Assembly (NCBI RefSeq): GCF_921292975.1
Contig: NZ_CAKLCM010000003.1
Span: forward strand, 620,001-684,000
Source of the DNA: Vibrio hippocampi
GTDB lineage: Bacteria; Pseudomonadota; Gammaproteobacteria; Enterobacterales; Vibrionaceae
Length of the DNA stretch: 64,000 nucleotides
Direction of reading: 5' to 3'
This document shows positions 8,416 to 17,788 of the stretch, in pieces. Position numbers and translations under genes: made by a program. Each line of letters starts with the position of its first letter. The stretch's first letter is position 1. The notes under the pieces are model-generated. The model did no database searches, was not told where the DNA came from, and saw only the letters and a program-made list of their open reading frames with translations.

Positions 8416-8872
8416 ACTCGTGGTTCTCTATACCGGATTAACGTCACCTTCGCGCCTTGGCTAATGGACAAGGCGAGCAAACAGCAAGTATTAGAACAAA
8501 TAAGGTGTATGACATTTACCTTAATAGGTTAGTACCTTAGTTGATAGAACGCTTGTTGCACATTAGAGACTGGGCATTGTGAGTATGAGTCCGTTGTTGC
8601 CTAGCAAGCAAAATGCAACAAAATATGTGAAGTTGATCACGTTGTGGTTTGGTGGTTTTGATTTTTAATTAGCGTCGCAAATTAAGACGGTCACAGTCAA
8701 CTTGCTGTTATATCGAAATAAAAAATAAATCTTACCCTACCTCTTTATGATTACCTTACGCAAAGCGATCAATAACACTATCGGTGTAACCGATAGTGTT
8801 CACTTATGAGACTTTGATCCTAGTCCTACTATTACCCATGCCAAGAGCAAACAGTCCAAAGAGGGAATTGTC
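8416..8872. other. Divergent intergenic region, LysR gene and Tad operon
   Basis: No coding sequence is apparent in these 457 bases. They are AT-rich and contain the inverted repeat at 8774-8800. They should hold the promoters for both directions, but I could not pick out convincing -35/-10 pairs. Confidence 0.6.
8774..8800. promoter_or_regulatory. Perfect inverted repeat upstream of flp
   Basis: AACACTATCGGT (8774-8785) and ACCGATAGTGTT (8789-8800) form a perfect 12-bp inverted repeat with a 3-base centre, ending 72 bases before the flp ATG. No T-run follows, so it does not look like a terminator. It is a candidate operator for the divergent LysR regulator or another pilus regulator. Confidence 0.6.
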
Positions 8873-9124
8873 ATGATTACACGACTATTAGTAGTTTCAG
8901 CCAAAACTGTCAGAAATCTGCGAGGTGATGAGCGAGGGGTGACCGCGATTGAGTATGGCTTGATTGCCGTCGCAATGGCCGTCGTACTCGGTGTTGCGTT
9001 GGGAAGCGATGGGTTCTTAGGTCAACTCTCTACCGCGTTTAGTACCGTGAGTACAGAGATTTCAAACGTCAACACGTCAGCAACCGGTGGCGGTGGTGGT
9101 GGCGAAGTGGTTCCAGAGGAGTAA
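8873..9124 (+). CDS. flp: Flp-type type IVb pilin
   Basis: An 83-aa prepilin that builds the Tad adherence pilus. After a short basic leader comes GVTAIEYGLI, the Flp processing site: cleavage follows the Gly, and the Glu-Tyr pair at positions 5-6 of the mature protein is the family signature. The hydrophobic helix AVAMAVVLGVALG follows, then a Ser/Thr-rich tail ending in a run of six glycines and acidic residues. GAGGG lies upstream of the ATG. It is the first gene of the Tad operon and the likely most abundant product. Confidence 0.93.
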   Translation: MITRLLVVSAKTVRNLRGDERGVTAIEYGLIAVAMAVVLGVALGSDGFLGQLSTAFSTVSTEISNVNTSATGGGGGGEVVPEE

Positions 9125-9180
9125 TAGACTGAAACGATATAACGAGCGAAAAGTAACACTGGGTAAAATGGGAGTTGGGC

Positions 9181-9630
9181 TTGGTAGCAGAGCAAACACT
9201 TTTAGTCTCGGGATTGGTGATTTTATCGTGGGTTAGCTTAAGTGATATTCGCGCTCGCATTATTAGTAACCGTTTGGTCCTGATTACACTTTTTATTTCT
9301 CTACTTCTGTCTCTTATTTCACCCTTTTTGCTGACAGCGCATATCTACAGTGTGTTGTGTGCCGTCGCTTTATCGCTTGCCCTTTACGTTTTACGTGTGA
9401 TGGGAGGCGGGGATGTCAAACTGATCGTTGCACTCTCGCTTGCCATTCCCGTTGACGCCTTAGCGGGTACCCTGTTGTTGACGACCTTGGTCGGTGGGGC
9501 TTTGTCACTGTTTTATTTAGTCAAATATCGCGTTTTTAAGTTGGTTTCAGTCGAAATGGGAGAAAGTGTTCCCTATGGCGTCGCTATCGCTGCCGGCTTT
9601 GGACTGACCATTTTTAATCTTTACATATAA
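9181..9630 (+). CDS. tadV: TadV/CpaA prepilin peptidase
   Basis: A small (about 149 aa) membrane aspartic protease that cleaves Flp and the TadE/F pseudopilins. Both catalytic aspartates are visible: the first in SLSDIRARIISNRL, the second in the GGGDVKL (GxGD) motif. Several hydrophobic helices follow, as in family A24 peptidases lacking the methylase domain. I prefer TTG 9181, which has GGGAG at 9169-9173 seven bases upstream; TTG 9175 is too close to that site. It follows flp by 56 bases. Confidence 0.88.
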   Translation: MVAEQTLLVSGLVILSWVSLSDIRARIISNRLVLITLFISLLLSLISPFLLTAHIYSVLCAVALSLALYVLRVMGGGDVKLIVALSLAIPVDALAGTLLLTTLVGGALSLFYLVKYRVFKLVSVEMGESVPYGVAIAAGFGLTIFNLYI

Positions 9631-9641
9631 CAGGTGAAGTT

Positions 9642-10481
9642 ATGAGGTCACGAATCATTGTGTTCGTAGCACTTCTCGCCATTCTAGTGGGTGGATACGG
9701 AATCTACGACAGCCTGACAACATCTAAATCTGTCACGCCACAAACGGTAACGCAGGCTCCAGAACCTAAACAGAATCAGCCGGAATACATTACGGTGTGG
9801 CGCTTAAAGCAGGACGTATCAAGAGGCGAGGCGATTAGCGGTGCCGCAGTGCAGCGTCAACAAATGGAGCTAACGCAAGCATTGGATTTGGGGATGCGTG
9901 CAGATGTGGAGTTGGATTTTAGTCCAACAACCCTATTCAACAGCGAATTAAAGGCAGGGGATTTGGTACAGCCAGAGCATCTGACCTTAGAATCCGATTC
10001 GGGTTATATCGACTTACTCGTCACTGAGGGCATGACCCTTTATCCGCTGGTGGTGAGCAATAAAAACCTCATTAGTGACTATATTCGTCCCGGTGAGCAT
10101 ATCGACATTCTCACCGTCAGTTCTCCCCGTTCAAATTTGTCAGGAGCGCAGGGAAAACCGAACCGTTTTCGCGGCGTGACCGCAACTCTGTTTTTACAAA
10201 ACATCAAAGTCTTGAATATGGGCAGTGGCGATAACGAAGAAGATAAAGTTCGTCCTGCTGCGGGCAAACAAGACGATGGTTTTACCACGATTATTATCGA
10301 AATCCCGCCAAGTGAGGTGGCGCGTCTCGCCCTCGCTCAAAGAACTATGCACCTTGAGGTGTATCGCAGCCGAGAATATCAAGAACCCGTTTACGCCGAT
10401 GTGCGAAACGTTATCGACAACTATGTGGGTGTTGAAGAGCTGCGCGGTTCAACCAGTCGTGGTCAAGGAGGTGAGCTGTGA
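9642..10481 (+). CDS. rcpC: RcpC/CpaB Flp pilus assembly protein
   Basis: A 279-aa protein with one N-terminal membrane segment (IIVFVALLAILVGGYGIY) and a periplasmic region. The stretch around VWRLKQDVSRGEAISGAAV is an SAF-like domain, and the later YIRPGEHIDILTVSS and TIIIEIPPSEVARLALAQR segments are typical of CpaB/RcpC. The family supports the Tad secretin and is thought to contact the peptidoglycan or the secretin. It lies 11 bases after tadV and overlaps the next gene's GTG/TGA region, indicating tight coupling. Confidence 0.9.
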   Translation: MRSRIIVFVALLAILVGGYGIYDSLTTSKSVTPQTVTQAPEPKQNQPEYITVWRLKQDVSRGEAISGAAVQRQQMELTQALDLGMRADVELDFSPTTLFNSELKAGDLVQPEHLTLESDSGYIDLLVTEGMTLYPLVVSNKNLISDYIRPGEHIDILTVSSPRSNLSGAQGKPNRFRGVTATLFLQNIKVLNMGSGDNEEDKVRPAAGKQDDGFTTIIIEIPPSEVARLALAQRTMHLEVYRSREYQEPVYADVRNVIDNYVGVEELRGSTSRGQGGEL

Positions 10482-10483
10482 TA

Positions 10484-11842
10484 ATGCCAATTATTCGTCC
10501 ACTTTTTAGCCTCTTAGTCATCGGCTTGAGTTGTGTTTTGTTCAGTACCCAAACTCACTCGGCGGACGTTTATGTGACCGTTAACGACGCTAAAAACCTT
10601 GAGTTTCAAGAACGCATTACCAAGGTGTTTATTAGCGACCCAAACGTAGTCGATTATAACGTCATTAATGAAAACACCATTGTGGTGTTTGGCAAGCAAA
10701 CGGGGCAAGCACGCCTGATGGTGTACGGTGCGTCAGAAAAACTGCTGCGCTCCGACCGTTTGATTGTCGACATCGACTTGACCTTAATACGCAGACAGAT
10801 TGGGCTCCATTTTCCCGAAGCGGATGTAAAGATTGAATCGGTGGGAACGCAAGTGGCGGTCAGCGGTGTGGTCGCAACAGAGCAAGAGCGTGATGACATT
10901 TATCGCATGGTCGCCAATCTTCTTGGCCGAGAAAAAGTGGAACGATGGAATGGGGCGCAAAGCCTGAATTTCGATAGCAATGGTATCTCGGTGGATGAGA
11001 AGGAAAGTCTAATCTTCGCCCGCAATATGACTTGGCAAGGCATTATCGAGCGTCTCAAAGTCGCCACGGTGCAGCAGGTCAACGTTAAGATCTCCGTAGC
11101 GCAGGTAACGGAACGATTTGCGCAAACAGTCGGGGTTGATTGGTCATCGGTGGGTGCCAACGTGGGGGAGTTTCTGTTTCAACAATTTGAAGCGAGTGAT
11201 CTCACCACCTTAATCACCGCTTTAGGCAATGAAAACGTGGCACAGGTATTAGCGGAACCCAATCTCACCGTCATATCCGGTGAATCTGCCAGTTTCTTAG
11301 TGGGTGGCGAGGTGCCTGTGGTGGTTTCCAACAACAGTAACGTCAACATCACCTTTAAAGAGTTCGGTATCAAGCTCGACCTCACCGCCAAAGTGCTGAG
11401 CGAAGATAAGATCCGTATGCAGCTATTTCCCGAAGTGAGTGAAGTGGAACGTTATATTCGTGCCGCTGGTTTGGAAGTGCCGCAATTGGCAACGCGTCGC
11501 GCGATGACCACGATTGAATTGGGCAATGGTGACAGCTTTGTCTTGGGTGGCTTGATGAGCAGTGTTGATTTCGAAGAGCTGCAAAAGACGCCATTGCTCG
11601 GCGATATTCCGGTGCTTGGAGCCGCATTTAGAAAATCGTCTACCGATAGACGACGCACCGAGCTGATTATTGTTGCTACCGTGAATCTGGTGAAACCGGT
11701 AAAAAACAAGCAAATTCAACTGCCCTATATTACCAAAACCAATACCTTACGTCGTTGGTTGAAAATCTCAGAGCCTGCGGCGACCAATCAAGGTTCCGAT
11801 CCCACCATTGATCTGCTGTCAAAAGGAGGGTTTTTACAATGA
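10484..11842 (+). CDS. rcpA: RcpA/CpaC outer-membrane secretin
   Basis: The outer-membrane channel of the Tad pilus, about 452 aa. It has a signal peptide, an N-terminal pilus-associated domain (YVTVNDAKNLEFQERITKVFISDPNVVDY), a BON-like segment, and the C-terminal secretin core with the VAEPNLTVISGESASFLVGGEVPV motif and the late TRRAMTTIELGNGDSFVLGGL. An in-frame GTG at 10478 overlaps the rcpC stop; ATG 10484 is the more ordinary start. Multimerisation should give the pilus exit pore. Confidence 0.93.
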   Translation: MPIIRPLFSLLVIGLSCVLFSTQTHSADVYVTVNDAKNLEFQERITKVFISDPNVVDYNVINENTIVVFGKQTGQARLMVYGASEKLLRSDRLIVDIDLTLIRRQIGLHFPEADVKIESVGTQVAVSGVVATEQERDDIYRMVANLLGREKVERWNGAQSLNFDSNGISVDEKESLIFARNMTWQGIIERLKVATVQQVNVKISVAQVTERFAQTVGVDWSSVGANVGEFLFQQFEASDLTTLITALGNENVAQVLAEPNLTVISGESASFLVGGEVPVVVSNNSNVNITFKEFGIKLDLTAKVLSEDKIRMQLFPEVSEVERYIRAAGLEVPQLATRRAMTTIELGNGDSFVLGGLMSSVDFEELQKTPLLGDIPVLGAAFRKSSTDRRRTELIIVATVNLVKPVKNKQIQLPYITKTNTLRRWLKISEPAATNQGSDPTIDLLSKGGFLQ

Positions 11843-12318
11843 ATAGCGTCAAACTCCTAACCGCTCTGTTGCTGGTGATGACCCTTGGTTGCAGCGAACG
11901 ATACTACAACGGCAAAGGTCACGAGACATTGGTCTACCCAGAAACCCATGTCTACCAGATCACCGCCAAGTCAAAGCAACAGACAGAGGCGCAACTGGAG
12001 CAGATTTTCCGTCGCGTCGATGAGATAGACTCCAATCCCAGCATCACGGTGGAATACCGCAATAACCGAGCCAAGGGCTATGCGCAAAATAGCATCCAAT
12101 ATGACCCAACGTTGGCGTATCGAGCGGAGTCCTTTGAGCTGAAACGTAATTCCTCATTAACTACGGATCTCAAGGTCACTATCACTTATCACACCATCGT
12201 GTCCAAGCCGTGTGCGCCGGCGCAAATCGAGAAAGATTTGTCGAGTATCAACTGCTTCTCTGAGTCTGCACGTAATCGCCATATCGCTAACAAGGAAAGC
12301 TTGCTGGAGGGAATCTGA
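11839..12318 (+). CDS. rcpB: RcpB/CpaD-like Tad pilus lipoprotein
   Basis: A 159-aa lipoprotein candidate: MNSVKLLTALLLVMTLGCSE ends in a lipobox with Cys at about residue 18. The rest is hydrophilic with a VEYRNNRAKGY segment and two Cys near the C-terminus. Sequence similarity to RcpB/CpaD is weak by eye, and I assign it mainly from its place between the secretin and TadZ, where that outer-membrane assembly factor is encoded in Tad loci. The ATG overlaps the rcpA stop, and the stop overlaps the tadZ ATG. Confidence 0.65.
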   Translation: MNSVKLLTALLLVMTLGCSERYYNGKGHETLVYPETHVYQITAKSKQQTEAQLEQIFRRVDEIDSNPSITVEYRNNRAKGYAQNSIQYDPTLAYRAESFELKRNSSLTTDLKVTITYHTIVSKPCAPAQIEKDLSSINCFSESARNRHIANKESLLEGI

Positions 12319-13553
12319 TGTTTGATATCACCAAAAATCTACCTGAAACAAAGCCAGAAGCGCCGATCCCACAAAGCAGCGGTCCAGAGGGATGCGCCTT
12401 GGTGTACCAAAGCCATGAGTGCCAAGTCTTGGTGGAAGAGCTGTTTACCTTTGAGGGCTGGCAAACCCCAAATAGTGTTAATCACAACAAAGCCGATAGC
12501 CATTTCTATGCCGGTCAAGAAAGCAACCTGATCATCTTTGAACTCAACCATTCCACCGATGTCGTCGCCGATGCCAGAGGGATTGCGTCAAAACTGCCCA
12601 CGCATAAAGGGGTGATCATCATCGGTCAGGAAGACGCCATATCCACCTTGCGTGCTTTAAAAGAGATGGGTTTCTATTATGTGTTCTGGCCTATCAATAA
12701 ACATGAGTTTGCGGAATTTGTCATGCACGTCGATAAAGATCTCCGTCGTCACGAGGGAGTCAGTAAAGAGCGTCGTGCGAAACGGGTTGCTGTGGTCGGC
12801 AGTAAAGGGGGCATTGGCACCTCGTTTATCGCGACCGAGTTGAGTGCAAAAATGGCTAGCCAAGGCGTGGATACGATACTGGTGGATCATCAGTATAACG
12901 ACAGCAATATTGATGTGTTGCTGGGGTTAACTGACCATATGTCACGCTCGATTGATGAGCTTTCCGTTCCCCTACACGAATTGGACTTAGAGGGCGCGCT
13001 CAGTTACTTGACCAAAGTTGATGACGACCTGCGTCTGCTGTCGCTGCAAGGCGGTTCGAGCCAAGAAGATATTCTTAACTACAACCAAACGGTCTGTGAC
13101 CTACTCAGTCGCAACACCAATTTTATTGTCGAAGACTTCTCGGGCAGTATTGATTTCCCAATTGATTGCAATCTATTAATCGACAATTACGATGTGGTGG
13201 TGATTGTCTCCGAGCCATCTATTTCAGCGATTCGTAAAGCGAAATCATTAATTGCTCAACTTGATGCGGTGCGCAGCGCCAAGCGTTGCCGAACGCGCAT
13301 TATCACCATCGCCAATCACCACCGACCTGAAAGCAGCTTTGTGATCCCGAAAGCGGATATAGCCAAGTTCCTTGGCTCAAGCGTCGACCTTGATATTGAT
13401 TACAGCAAGGCAATGTCGCATCTCCAAGTGGATGGTAAGCGAGTCTACAAACACGACCGCCATATTGGGCATGCCGTTGATCAACTGAGCCGTTTGGTGA
13501 ATGGTCAATCTATCGACAATAAATCTTGGCTACAAAGGTTGGGATGGCGATGA
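12318..13553 (+). CDS. tadZ: TadZ/CpaE pilus localisation ATPase-like protein
   Basis: A 411-aa protein with an N-terminal receiver-like domain (residues about 70-145) and a C-terminal ParA/MinD-type domain. The P-loop is VAVVGSKGGIGTSFIA, where the usual final Lys-Ser/Thr of GKGGxGKT is replaced by Thr-Ser, an atypical Walker A known in this family. TILVDHQYNDSNID supplies the switch region. TadZ marks the cell position where the Tad machine assembles. It overlaps tadA by an ATGA. Confidence 0.9.
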   Translation: MFDITKNLPETKPEAPIPQSSGPEGCALVYQSHECQVLVEELFTFEGWQTPNSVNHNKADSHFYAGQESNLIIFELNHSTDVVADARGIASKLPTHKGVIIIGQEDAISTLRALKEMGFYYVFWPINKHEFAEFVMHVDKDLRRHEGVSKERRAKRVAVVGSKGGIGTSFIATELSAKMASQGVDTILVDHQYNDSNIDVLLGLTDHMSRSIDELSVPLHELDLEGALSYLTKVDDDLRLLSLQGGSSQEDILNYNQTVCDLLSRNTNFIVEDFSGSIDFPIDCNLLIDNYDVVVIVSEPSISAIRKAKSLIAQLDAVRSAKRCRTRIITIANHHRPESSFVIPKADIAKFLGSSVDLDIDYSKAMSHLQVDGKRVYKHDRHIGHAVDQLSRLVNGQSIDNKSWLQRLGWR

Positions 13554-14830
13554 GTACCAATAAAGAAATCTACGTTGCTTTTCGTTCTCAGATCTTTGAG
13601 GCGCTTGACCCTGAGGCGATTCAAACCTTAAGCCAGCAAGAAGTTGAGACTCAGATCCGCAACGCGGTCGAGGTGTTGGCAGGCAGTTTTGACCGTCCGA
13701 TTACCGCCATCATGAAAGGCAGTTTGGTTAAGGGCATGATGGATGAACTGTTTGGCTTAGGACCGATTCAGCCTTTGGTTGATGACCAAGGCATTACCGA
13801 TATTATGGTTAATGGTCCGAGTAACGTGTTTTATGAGCGGGACGGTAAACTGCATAAATCGGATATCCATTTTGTTAATGAAGAACAGGTTTTAGCCATT
13901 GCCAAACTGATTGCATCAAGGGTAGGGCGTCGTGTCGATGAACTCGCGCCGACCGTGGATGCCAGATTGGAAGACGGCAGCCGGGTTAATATTGTCATAC
14001 CGCCGATTGCGCTTGATGGCACTTCCATCTCAATCCGTAAATTTCGCGAGAAATCTATCGGGATGGAAAGCTTGGTGGAATATGGATCTATGACACTCGA
14101 TATGGCGCGTATTCTGTCGATAGCGTCGCGCTGCCGAATGAACATCTTAATCTCCGGTGGTACGGGTTCGGGTAAAACCACTTTGCTTAATGCGTTGTCG
14201 CAATATATCACGGAAGATGAACGTATCGTCACCATCGAAGATGCGGCAGAACTGCGACTTGAGCAACCCAACCTAGTCCGACTAGAGACCCGTGCCGCCA
14301 GTATTGAACAGACTGGTCGCATAACTCAGCGCGATTTGGTGATTAATGCGCTGCGTATGCGACCAGACCGCATCATATTGGGTGAGTGTCGTGGTCCAGA
14401 AGCATTCGAGATGTTGCAGGCGATGAATACCGGGCACGACGGTTCGATGTCGACGCTGCACGCCAACTCTCCCCGAGATGCCATTAGTCGTGTTGAATCT
14501 ATGATCATGATGGCAAACCTCAACCAACCCCTCGATGCGATTAGACGCTCGATTGTCAGTGCGGTGCAACTGATTGTGCAGGTGAATCGTATGCGTGATG
14601 GCTCGCGAAAAGTCACCAGTATCAGTGAAGTGGTCGGTTTGGAGGGAGAGAGCGTGGTGATGGAAGAGTTGTATCGATTCGAGTACCACGAATCCGATTT
14701 TCAAGGCGAAGTACGCGGCGAATTTGTCACTGAAGGGGTGATGCAGCGCTCCGAGTTGGTGAGAAAATCGCAGTTCTTTGGTCTGTATCAAGAGCTGATG
14801 GGTTCATTCAGCGAAAGGAGGTTGGAATGA
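13550..14830 (+). CDS. tadA: TadA/CpaF pilus assembly ATPase
   Basis: The secretion ATPase that powers Flp assembly and retraction, about 426 aa. It carries Walker A ILISGGTGSGKTTLLNAL, the Asp box around RIVTIEDAAELRL, Walker B RPDRIILGECRG and the His box in MSTLHANSPRDAI. The N-terminal domain includes LFGLGPIQPLVDDQGITDIMVNGP. ATG 13550 overlaps the tadZ stop; an in-frame ATG at 13544 would also serve. It is cytoplasmic and works with TadB and TadC. Confidence 0.94.
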   Translation: MSTNKEIYVAFRSQIFEALDPEAIQTLSQQEVETQIRNAVEVLAGSFDRPITAIMKGSLVKGMMDELFGLGPIQPLVDDQGITDIMVNGPSNVFYERDGKLHKSDIHFVNEEQVLAIAKLIASRVGRRVDELAPTVDARLEDGSRVNIVIPPIALDGTSISIRKFREKSIGMESLVEYGSMTLDMARILSIASRCRMNILISGGTGSGKTTLLNALSQYITEDERIVTIEDAAELRLEQPNLVRLETRAASIEQTGRITQRDLVINALRMRPDRIILGECRGPEAFEMLQAMNTGHDGSMSTLHANSPRDAISRVESMIMMANLNQPLDAIRRSIVSAVQLIVQVNRMRDGSRKVTSISEVVGLEGESVVMEELYRFEYHESDFQGEVRGEFVTEGVMQRSELVRKSQFFGLYQELMGSFSERRLE

Positions 14831-15729
14831 TCTGGCTCTCTTTCGCACTGTTTGGGATCGTGGCGCTGTTATGGGCGACTGACTCTAAAGATAAAGTACG
14901 ACGCTACTTCCCTGAGGCGGCGTCGGAAGAACCGCTCGCGTCAGCCATCAATGTGGGTATTTTAGCTCCACAAAACAGCCTCAAGCAGGCGAAAGAAAAC
15001 TTTACCTTTTCCGCGCAATCACTCGGTCCAAGAGCAAACCTGTTTATTATTGTTTATACGCTTGGTTGCGCCGCACTGGCTTGGTATATCGGCTTTGCAA
15101 TCTTGGTTAACCACGGCATTGTGGTGTCCTTTGCTTGCTTTTTGTTGTTGCTGTTTCTCGGCTATCGCTGGTTATTGGATCGCCGCCGTCGTCAATTCGA
15201 ACAGACCTTTCCGGACGCCCTTAATATTCTGATGAGCGCAGTCACCGCCGGTGAGAGCTTGATGCAAGCTGTGAGTTTTGTCGGACAGAATCTGGATAAC
15301 GAAATAGGCAGAGAATTTAAAAATATGGGTGACCGCCTCAAGCTGGGCGAAACTCCGGAAAAAGTGCTGGAGCGGGCAGCAAAACGTTTTCCCTATCCTG
15401 AGTTTATTTTCTTCACCGTTGCAGTACGCGCCAATATTACCCGAGGCGGTCAATTGAAAGGCGTGTTAGCCCGTCTGATCCGTGTCTTGGTTGATACCCG
15501 AACTATGGAAACCAAGAAAATGGCGATGACTTCTGAGGCGCGGATCTCGGCCAAGGTGGTGGCTGCGATACCGCTAATCTTTTCCATTATTTTGTATCAA
15601 GTAAACCCCGCCAATATCAATTTTATTCTCTATGACCCTGAGGGGTTTTGGGTTCTCTACTATGTGATTGGCAGTGAATTACTCGGGCTATTTATCGTCT
15701 GGTTATTGGTTAAGGCGGTGAAATTATGA
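14827..15729 (+). CDS. tadB: TadB inner-membrane platform protein
   Basis: A 300-aa protein of the type II/IV secretion F family. An N-terminal membrane segment and a pair around residues 75-115 precede the cytoplasmic T2SF domain (RRRQFEQTFPDALNILMSAVTAGESLMQAV), followed by C-terminal hydrophobic segments. It pairs with TadC to form the membrane platform on which TadA acts. It overlaps tadA and tadC by four bases each. Confidence 0.92.
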   Translation: MIWLSFALFGIVALLWATDSKDKVRRYFPEAASEEPLASAINVGILAPQNSLKQAKENFTFSAQSLGPRANLFIIVYTLGCAALAWYIGFAILVNHGIVVSFACFLLLLFLGYRWLLDRRRRQFEQTFPDALNILMSAVTAGESLMQAVSFVGQNLDNEIGREFKNMGDRLKLGETPEKVLERAAKRFPYPEFIFFTVAVRANITRGGQLKGVLARLIRVLVDTRTMETKKMAMTSEARISAKVVAAIPLIFSIILYQVNPANINFILYDPEGFWVLYYVIGSELLGLFIVWLLVKAVKL

Positions 15730-16580
15730 TCCTTGTTATCAGCGCGGTTGCCATTTTAATCGCCATCGGTTTGGTACTGTTGGAGATGCGCAGTCGCGGT
15801 CTACGCAATAAGCGGCTCAATCAATATATCGTCAAAAACCAACCATTAGCGCCGGTGCCAAGCAACCGTATTTTGATTGGTTTTGCTAAGGAAAGCCGCA
15901 AAGAACTGGAGCAAAAACTGCTGGACGCGGGCTATCACAATAAGAATCTGGCTCGTTACTATTTCCCTGCCAAGCTCGCTGTGGTGGTGATGGTTGGCAT
16001 TGGCATCATGATGTCGTCAATGTTGTTACAGGATAAGTTGGTCATGATGTTGGCGGCGACGGTACTGACGATTTTGGTGCCGGATATGCTGCTTGAGATG
16101 AAGCGCCGCTATATGGTGCGCCGTATCTCTCGTGGTTTGCCGTATCTGCTGGATATGATGGCGGTGTGTGTTCAAACCGGTATGACCATTGAGGCGACCT
16201 TTTCCTATTTGCACAAAGAGTTGTACGTGTTTGATAAAAACCTCTGTTATCAAATTAAGAAAACCTCTGACGCCAGTAAAATTCTGGGACTTGAAAAGGC
16301 GCTCAACGATCTGAGCCTTCGTCTACCGTCCCCAGAGATGCAAAGCTTTGTGTTAACCATCATTCAAAACCTCCATTACGGCACATCGGTTGCCAATATC
16401 TTGAGTGATCTGGCGGAAGATATGCGTCGCATTCAGTTGCTTAGAGTAGAAGAGAAAGTCGGTAAATTAGCGGCGAAAATGAGTGTGCCGCTGATCTTAC
16501 TTATCATGTTTCCCATCGTCATTTTGATCCTCGCCCCGGGCGTGATGCAGCTTGATATGAACTTCAATTTAGGTGGATAG
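15726..16580 (+). CDS. tadC: TadC inner-membrane platform protein
   Basis: A 284-aa partner of TadB with the same T2SF architecture: an N-terminal membrane helix, a hydrophobic pair near residues 85-120, the domain containing ISRGLPYLLDMMAVCVQTGMTIEATFSYL, and a C-terminal helix (LILLIMFPIVILILAPGVM). It overlaps tadB by ATGA and precedes tadD by two bases. Confidence 0.92.
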   Translation: MILVISAVAILIAIGLVLLEMRSRGLRNKRLNQYIVKNQPLAPVPSNRILIGFAKESRKELEQKLLDAGYHNKNLARYYFPAKLAVVVMVGIGIMMSSMLLQDKLVMMLAATVLTILVPDMLLEMKRRYMVRRISRGLPYLLDMMAVCVQTGMTIEATFSYLHKELYVFDKNLCYQIKKTSDASKILGLEKALNDLSLRLPSPEMQSFVLTIIQNLHYGTSVANILSDLAEDMRRIQLLRVEEKVGKLAAKMSVPLILLIMFPIVILILAPGVMQLDMNFNLGG

Positions 16581-16582
16581 CG

Positions 16583-17296
16583 ATGACTATACGTAACTGG
16601 TTTTTATTGATGCTTGCTCCGTTGTTGGTGGCCTGTACTTCCAATCAGCAAGTTAGCGAGCAAGACATCGTCAACAGTATGCAACGGGTCGATAACTACG
16701 ATGGTTTGATCTTGCATTACAAGGAGCAGTTACAGCGTAACAATAATGATCAAACTGCGGCGTTAAAACTGGCGCAGACCTACCTAGAAAAAGGCGATAC
16801 GGAATCCGCCAAATTCTATGCTGATCACTTACTGTCTCAGGGTGTGAAAAATTGGCAACTGATGCAGTTGCGCGGTGAGATATACGACAAAGAGGCGAAT
16901 TACGCCAAAGCGGTCACGCTCTATCAACAGTCGATTGCCATGGGCAACCAGTCGAGTGATGTACATGTGTTGCTGGGGATTGCCCATAGCAAACTGGACC
17001 AATTTTCTCAGGCGGAAGCACAGTTTAATCAAGCACGATTGAAGGGGCACAGTGACATGGTGATCAAGAATAATCTTGCGGTTATTTATCTTGCGCAAGG
17101 TGAGTATCAGCGAGTGACGGATCTCTTGATGCCGGTCTATAAGGACAATCCAACCAATCGAGCCGTGAAAGCCAACCTTGCTATTGCGCTATTCAAACAG
17201 GGTTTAGTTCAGCAAGCCCGAGAGCTGTTGAATCAAGATTATAGCGACTCGCAGGTGGCAGCGATTTCTCAACGACTCTATGACGTGGGAGGTTAG
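16583..17296 (+). CDS. tadD: TadD tetratricopeptide lipoprotein
   Basis: A 237-aa lipoprotein with lipobox LLVACTS and several TPR units; clear ones are AALKLAQTYLEKGDTESAKFYADHLL, NYAKAVTLYQQSIAMGNQSSDVHVLLGIAHSKLDQFSQAEAQF and MVIKNNLAVIYLAQGEYQRV. TadD proteins act as pilotins or scaffolds for secretin assembly. Position between tadC and tadE fits the standard order. Confidence 0.9.
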   Translation: MTIRNWFLLMLAPLLVACTSNQQVSEQDIVNSMQRVDNYDGLILHYKEQLQRNNNDQTAALKLAQTYLEKGDTESAKFYADHLLSQGVKNWQLMQLRGEIYDKEANYAKAVTLYQQSIAMGNQSSDVHVLLGIAHSKLDQFSQAEAQFNQARLKGHSDMVIKNNLAVIYLAQGEYQRVTDLLMPVYKDNPTNRAVKANLAIALFKQGLVQQARELLNQDYSDSQVAAISQRLYDVGG

Positions 17297-17305
17297 GTAA
17301 ATGGT

Positions 17306-17785
17306 ATGTCGGTTTGCAGAGTAAAACAGCGAGGCATCACAACCATTGAATTGGCGGTGGGGGCTATCGCGCTGATTATTACCACGTTAATGCTATTTGA
17401 GGCAGGGCATAAGATTTATGTCAGCAATTTAGTGGAGTTTGCGTTAAGAGAGACGATTAGAGATACCCAGATACACCAAGGTTCGGGTGTTCACCAGAGT
17501 TATCAAGATAAGCTTGATGGAGTGTTGCAACACGAAGGTCGGCTCTGGAGTTACCTCGTCGATGAACACAACTTTGAGTTAACCGGCGAGTATTTCAACT
17601 CTTACGCTGACTTTGTGGCAAACAATGGCTCGTCCATTGATGGCGAGATGTTCTTTAACGGCTATCCACTGGCGGAATTTACCCTCAGTTACCAATATCA
17701 GCCGATATTTAATCTGTTCGGTGACGACGGCGGCATGATTTCTCGCAGTACGGTGATTAACCTTGAACATGAGGGTTGGGAGTAG
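17306..17785 (+). CDS. tadE: TadE-like minor pseudopilin
   Basis: A 159-aa protein with a basic leader and the processing motif RGITTIELAVGAIALIITTLMLF, in which TadV should cut after the Gly, leaving Glu at +5 and a hydrophobic helix. The remainder is periplasmic. TadE, TadF and TadG are low-abundance pseudopilins needed for Flp pilus biogenesis. An out-of-frame ATG at 17301 precedes the chosen ATG 17306. Confidence 0.85.
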   Translation: MSVCRVKQRGITTIELAVGAIALIITTLMLFEAGHKIYVSNLVEFALRETIRDTQIHQGSGVHQSYQDKLDGVLQHEGRLWSYLVDEHNFELTGEYFNSYADFVANNGSSIDGEMFFNGYPLAEFTLSYQYQPIFNLFGDDGGMISRSTVINLEHEGWE

Positions 17786-17788
17786 GTT

